Assembly: GCA_947629275.1 (NCBI GenBank)
Contig: CANRDG010000025.1
Location: 1 to 16,858, forward strand
Direction: 5' to 3'
DNA: 16,858 nt
Origin: an uncultured Clostridia bacterium
Lineage (GTDB): Bacteria; Bacillota; Clostridia; Oscillospirales; Ruminococcaceae
This document shows positions 12,881 to 16,858 of this stretch, one piece after another. The notes below the pieces were generated by a model. The model did no database searches and was not told the origin of the DNA. It saw only the letters and a program-made list of their open reading frames with translations. Numbering within the stretch: the first letter of the stretch is position 1; every line of letters starts with the position of its first letter. A program made the translations under genes and the position numbers.

Positions 12881-15800
12881 ATGGCGGAAATTTGGACAGA
12901 TGAACAGATCAGAGCGATAAACGCCAAAGGCAAGGGCACGGTAGTTCCTGCGGCGGCAGGCAGCGGTAAGACCGCCGTGCTTATCGAAAGGGCAATACGC
13001 ATACTCAGCGACGAGGAAAACAAAGTGCCTGCCGACACACTGCTTTGCGTTACTTTTACAAACGCGGCGGCGACACAGCTGAGAGAAAAGCTTACGAACG
13101 CTTTGGGCGAGAGGGCTGCAAAACACCCCGAAAACAGCTGGCTTGCACAGCAGCAAAGCAAACTTCAGACCGCAAGGATAGTTACCATAAATGCATTTTG
13201 TCTGGAGCTTGTAAAAAACAACGCTCACGCTCTTGGACTGCAAAGCGATATGCGGATAATGGAAGAGAACGACACCCTTTTGCTGAGAAAAGAAATGCTT
13301 GAAAAAGCGGTTGACTTCTGCTATGAAAACTACCCGGAAAAGATGGAGCTCATACATAAAAAGTTCAGCACAAAAAAACGTGATATAATAAATGCCGCGG
13401 AGATTATGTACTTGTATCTCAGGAGCATACCGTTTTCAGACGAATATATGCAAAAAAGCCTTGAAAAGCTGCGAAGCAGCGACGGCTGCCGTATATTCTG
13501 CAATATGCTGATGAAGCAGCTGACTGAAAAATGCCAAAAAGCTCGCACGCTTATCGAGAACTGTCTTGAACTGTTTGAAAGGTCGGGCTGCATGGAAGAC
13601 GGCGTTAAAAACGTTCTCAGCAACGATCTTGACGTTATTGCAGACATTGAAAATGCGCTTTTACAGGGCTGCAATACTTTTACTGATGAAAGCGGCATTG
13701 AGAAAGAGCAATACACCCATGTATACGAAATGCTGGGCAGTGTAAAATTTGACACGCTCAGATTTCCAAAACAGGACAAAGACAACAAAAAACAGCTCGG
13801 CGACATAGAACTGTTCAAAGAGCAGATAAAGAAGAGGCGTGACGAAGCGAAAGATCATATCAAAAAAATCAGTGAAACAATAGTCTGTCCTTTTGACGAG
13901 GCGGCAAGCGACTGCAAGATCAGCGCCGATATGATCGAAACGCTTTACGGGATAGTAAAACAGGCAGACGAGCTTATCTATGAAGAAAAGCAAGAGAGAA
14001 GCTGCTGTGATTTTGCAGACGTGGAGCTAATGACCGTTTCGCTTTTGGCTGAAAAGAAAAACGGCGTTATACACAGGACCGAGCTTTGCAAAGAGCTTGT
14101 GGAGCAGGGTGAGTTCGGCGTTATAATGATAGACGAATTTCAGGACACGAACGACTTGCAGGAGCTTATATTTAAGTGCATTTCCAACACCCAAGATCTG
14201 AACGTTTTCGGTACTAACGTATTTATAGTGGGAGACATAAAGCAGGCTATATATCAGTTTCGACGTTCAGACCCCAAGCTGTTTGCCGCTGCAAGAACTG
14301 CCGCTGCCGATGAAAAATACAAAGACAAGCTGCAAGAGATAGTTCTTACTCAAAATTTCAGAAGCCGCCAAAATATTATAGACACTGCAAACTTTATGTT
14401 CTCGCGCCTTATGAGCAAACCTGTAGGCGAGGTGGACTATGTAAGCAGCGAAAGGCTGAACTACGGTGCAAAATGCTATGACAGCAAAGACGACTTGCCT
14501 ACCCGACTGGCTGTATGCAGCAAGGAAAATGAGTTTGACGAGGCGGCGCGTATAATAAAAGAAATGCTGTTACAGGGAGTTTTAGTATATGACAAGGATA
14601 TAAAAGATCAGCGCGCTTGCAGACCGAGCGACTTTTGCATACTGACAAGGACAAACAAGGTAAATCTTTTGGCGGCGAAGGCGCTAGGAAAGTACGGGCT
14701 TAAAGTAGCCAGCCGTGAGATAAGCGGCTACCTGCTCTCACGCGAGGTATCGCTGATGACTTCTTTACTGAAGGTAATTGACGATCCTCTGAACGATACG
14801 GCTATGCTTGCAGTCATGCTCTCGCCGATATTGCAGTTTACAGACGAAGAAGCCGCGAATCTGAAAATTTCCGCAAAAAGCGATACTGCAAACTTTTACA
14901 GCCTTATGACAGAGTTCTCAAAAAATGATGATGAGAATAAGGCGCTCTCGAAAAAATGCGAAAACGCTTTGCAAAAGATAAGAAGATACCGCTATCTTGC
15001 CTGCGCAATGACAATGAGCCGGCTGATACGAAAACTGTACACCGAAACGAATTTTTATATACTTTCGGCATCTCTCAGCGGCGGTGAAAGGTCACAGGCG
15101 AACCTGCGGCTGCTGCTTGACATTGCGGACGGTTACGACAGAAATTCTACAGGTGGTCTGAGCGGATTTATACGCTATTTTGACGACATAACCGAAAACG
15201 GAAAGGATTTTTCTCAGGCTGCTTTGGCAACAGAAACAAACGATGCCGTAAACGTTATGACTATGCATAAGTCAAAGGGGCTTGAATTTCCGTTTGTGAT
15301 ACTTACGCAGCTGGATAATGAATTTCTTTCCGAAAAGCGCGACAGCATAGTTTTTAATGAATACGGCATAGGCATAAAGATAACCGACAGCGAGCTGCTC
15401 GCCAGATACTACACCGTACCTTTTACAGCGCTTACAACAGAAAAAGAGCGCGAGACGATAAGCGAAGCAATGAGGCTTTTGTATGTTTCTGTGACAAGGG
15501 CAAGAGAGCAGCTCATACTCATGATACCAACAGATGAAAAGGTCGCTGACAATGCAAACAAAATGATATTGCGCTGCGCCAAAAGCCGCTGCATAACGCC
15601 CGAAACGGCTCTTTCTGCAAAGTGTATGCTGGACTGGGTGCTTACTGCGTTTGCGTACCATGCCGACGGAGACAAACTGGCGGAGTTTCTGGGGCTTGAC
15701 TGCTCGGTCATTGATGATGTTTCAGACGAATGCGATATTCTCATAAGCAGCGAAACCGAAGCGCCTAAAATCAATGATACACAAAAAAGCGCTGAAACGG

Positions 15801-16474
15801 CAGCCGACAAAGATCTTGTGAAAAAACTTGTCGCTTCTATAGCCTCGCCGCAGCCGGATCCGCTGCCCGACGAAGCGAAACTCTCGGTAACCGACATAGT
15901 TCACAAGCACAGGGAAAGCGGCACTTTCAAGCCGAGGGCAAGCTCGGAGGAAAAGCGACAAAGTTTAAGTGCGGCTGAAAGGGGTACTCTTACACACAGG
16001 TTTATGGAACTTTGCGACATAAAAAATGCCGCCATAGACTTTGACAGCGAGTTTGACAGGGTGATGAGCCTTGGGCGTTTTTCGCCGCAGGAGGCAGATC
16101 AGATATACCTTGACGCGCTAAAGAAATTTTTCAATAGCGGTATTGCAAAGCGAATGGCAGCATCGGACGAGATACTGAGAGAAAAGCAGTTTTTGGTGAA
16201 AATATCGGATATGGCGCTTGACAAGGAGCTTTTCAGCGATATTGCAGGCTCGGACGGAATGCTGCAAGGCGTTGCCGACTGCGTTTTCAAAGAGGGCGAC
16301 GGCTATGTTCTTGTGGATTACAAAACGGACAAAGTTTCCTCTGCCGATGTGCTTTCACAGCGTTACAGCAGGCAGCTGGAGCTTTACCGCGCGGCTCTTG
16401 ACATAATACTTGACGCGCCTGTGAAAGAATGTGTCATCTGCTCGTTATACCTAGGCGCAGCAATAAAAGTATAG
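12881..16474 (+). CDS. addA: ATP-dependent helicase/nuclease subunit A (AddA)
   Basis: The 1197-residue AddA subunit carries the 3'-5' SF1A motor and a second nuclease domain. Motifs: AAAGSGKT (24-31, Walker A), VTFTNAAATQL (Ia), DEFQD (418-422), GDIKQAIYQFRRSDP (III), LTQNFRS (IV), TMHKSKGLEFPFVIL (V), LLYVSVTRAREQL (VI). The nuclease has H1039 (GTLTHRF), the GVADCV Asp, VDYKTDK (D1146, K1148) and Q1165-LELY. All catalytic residues are kept, so both strands should be cut. The ATG at 12881 is chosen: AAAGGAG lies nine bases before it, whereas the in-frame TTG at 12872 touches the ribosome site. Length is close to that of B. subtilis AddA. Same operon as addB. Confidence 0.96.
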   Translation: MAEIWTDEQIRAINAKGKGTVVPAAAGSGKTAVLIERAIRILSDEENKVPADTLLCVTFTNAAATQLREKLTNALGERAAKHPENSWLAQQQSKLQTARIVTINAFCLELVKNNAHALGLQSDMRIMEENDTLLLRKEMLEKAVDFCYENYPEKMELIHKKFSTKKRDIINAAEIMYLYLRSIPFSDEYMQKSLEKLRSSDGCRIFCNMLMKQLTEKCQKARTLIENCLELFERSGCMEDGVKNVLSNDLDVIADIENALLQGCNTFTDESGIEKEQYTHVYEMLGSVKFDTLRFPKQDKDNKKQLGDIELFKEQIKKRRDEAKDHIKKISETIVCPFDEAASDCKISADMIETLYGIVKQADELIYEEKQERSCCDFADVELMTVSLLAEKKNGVIHRTELCKELVEQGEFGVIMIDEFQDTNDLQELIFKCISNTQDLNVFGTNVFIVGDIKQAIYQFRRSDPKLFAAARTAAADEKYKDKLQEIVLTQNFRSRQNIIDTANFMFSRLMSKPVGEVDYVSSERLNYGAKCYDSKDDLPTRLAVCSKENEFDEAARIIKEMLLQGVLVYDKDIKDQRACRPSDFCILTRTNKVNLLAAKALGKYGLKVASREISGYLLSREVSLMTSLLKVIDDPLNDTAMLAVMLSPILQFTDEEAANLKISAKSDTANFYSLMTEFSKNDDENKALSKKCENALQKIRRYRYLACAMTMSRLIRKLYTETNFYILSASLSGGERSQANLRLLLDIADGYDRNSTGGLSGFIRYFDDITENGKDFSQAALATETNDAVNVMTMHKSKGLEFPFVILTQLDNEFLSEKRDSIVFNEYGIGIKITDSELLARYYTVPFTALTTEKERETISEAMRLLYVSVTRAREQLILMIPTDEKVADNANKMILRCAKSRCITPETALSAKCMLDWVLTAFAYHADGDKLAEFLGLDCSVIDDVSDECDILISSETEAPKINDTQKSAETAADKDLVKKLVASIASPQPDPLPDEAKLSVTDIVHKHRESGTFKPRASSEEKRQSLSAAERGTLTHRFMELCDIKNAAIDFDSEFDRVMSLGRFSPQEADQIYLDALKKFFNSGIAKRMAASDEILREKQFLVKISDMALDKELFSDIAGSDGMLQGVADCVFKEGDGYVLVDYKTDKVSSADVLSQRYSRQLELYRAALDIILDAPVKECVICSLYLGAAIKV

Positions 16475-16482
16475 CAACAAAA

Positions 16483-16507
16483 ACGGAGCACCGAAAAAAT
16501 GCTCCGT
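16483..16507. terminator. Two-way terminator between addA and the GNAT gene
   Basis: ACGGAGCA (16483-16490) pairs with TGCTCCGT (16500-16507) around a 9-nt loop. TTTTTC follows on the plus strand and TTTTTGTTG on the minus strand, serving the convergent genes on both sides. Confidence 0.85.
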
Positions 16508-16513
16508 TTTTTC

Positions 16514-16858
16514 TTACAGTTCATGATAGTATGGGCAGATGTTTTCAAAGCTGCCGTCTTTCATGCGAAAGCCATTAGGTATAACTCCCAACTGCACAAA
16601 GCCCAGCTTTTCATACAGCCGCCGCGCACGCATATTGCTCTCAACAACGGCATTGAATTGCAGCACGCCGAAACCATATTCTTTGGCTCTTGTAAGGCAG
16701 TCGCGCACTAAAAGCTCGCCTATCCCCTGCCCTCTGCACCTGCTGCTTACCGCGAAACTTGCGTTGCATATATGACCGCATCTGCCGACGTTGTTTGGAT
16801 GAAGGATATAAAGTCCCACTATCTCGCTGCCTGCTACCGCCACGCCGCAGTAAGTCTG
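16514..16858 (-). CDS. GNAT family N-acetyltransferase (partial, start outside window)
   Basis: The reading frame is open to the window edge, giving 114 C-terminal residues; the start lies further right. The acetyl-CoA-binding motif A is clear (SRCRGQGIGELLVRDCLTRA), as are the later NAVVESNMRARRLYEKLGF and IPNGFRMKDGSFENICPYYHEL typical of RimI/phosphinothricin-acetyltransferase-like GNAT proteins. The acceptor substrate cannot be told. A GTG at 16843 is in frame but has conserved-looking sequence before it (QTYCG), so it is not a credible start. Confidence 0.88.
   Translation of the reverse strand, partial: QTYCGVAVAGSEIVGLYILHPNNVGRCGHICNASFAVSSRCRGQGIGELLVRDCLTRAKEYGFGVLQFNAVVESNMRARRLYEKLGFVQLGVIPNGFRMKDGSFENICPYYHEL

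Overview
The window looks chromosomal and comes from a low-to-moderate GC Gram-positive bacterium, most likely an anaerobic clostridium of the Ruminococcus/Oscillospiraceae type. Three things point there. The double-strand-break repair enzyme is AddAB rather than RecBCD. Promoters are close to consensus sigma-A (TTGACA-17-TATAAT) with strong AGGAG-type ribosome binding sites. A type IV prepilin, a DUF4236 protein and a PcrA with a C-terminal Tudor-like domain are present. The species call is inference; no rRNA or tRNA lies in the window.

Layout: (1) Bases 1-2030 are an accessory, RNA-rich region. A solitary type IV pilin gene (minus strand, own promoter and terminator) is bracketed by copies of a small repeated cassette. 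Two complete tandem cassettes (about 1185-1500 and 1538-1952) each hold a plus-strand short RNA and a convergent minus-strand 24-codon hydrophobic peptide gene. Both genes have near-consensus promoters and their 3' ends overlap in a two-way terminator hairpin. A third, inverted and truncated copy (about 80-190) keeps only the RNA half. This is the architecture of a type I toxin-antitoxin locus, and I do not recognise the peptide as a named family. (2) Bases 2055-5804 (minus strand) hold two transcription units: an AI-2E-type transporter overlapping tadA, then a DUF4236 membrane protein followed by rmuC. (3) Bases 5926-9360 (plus) hold pcrA, a flavin-reductase-like protein and a tiny predicted secreted protein squeezed between two terminator hairpins. 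(4) Bases 9374-16507 (plus) hold addB-addA with its own promoter and a shared two-way terminator. (5) A GNAT acetyltransferase gene on the minus strand runs off the right end.

Four of the larger genes (rmuC, pcrA, addB, addA) act in DNA repair and recombination, although they belong to separate transcription units. The best candidate for something undescribed is the tandem peptide/RNA cassette: 199 bp are identical between the two copies, the ends are inverted repeats that carry inward-facing promoters, and several stretches can pair with the toxin ribosome binding site.
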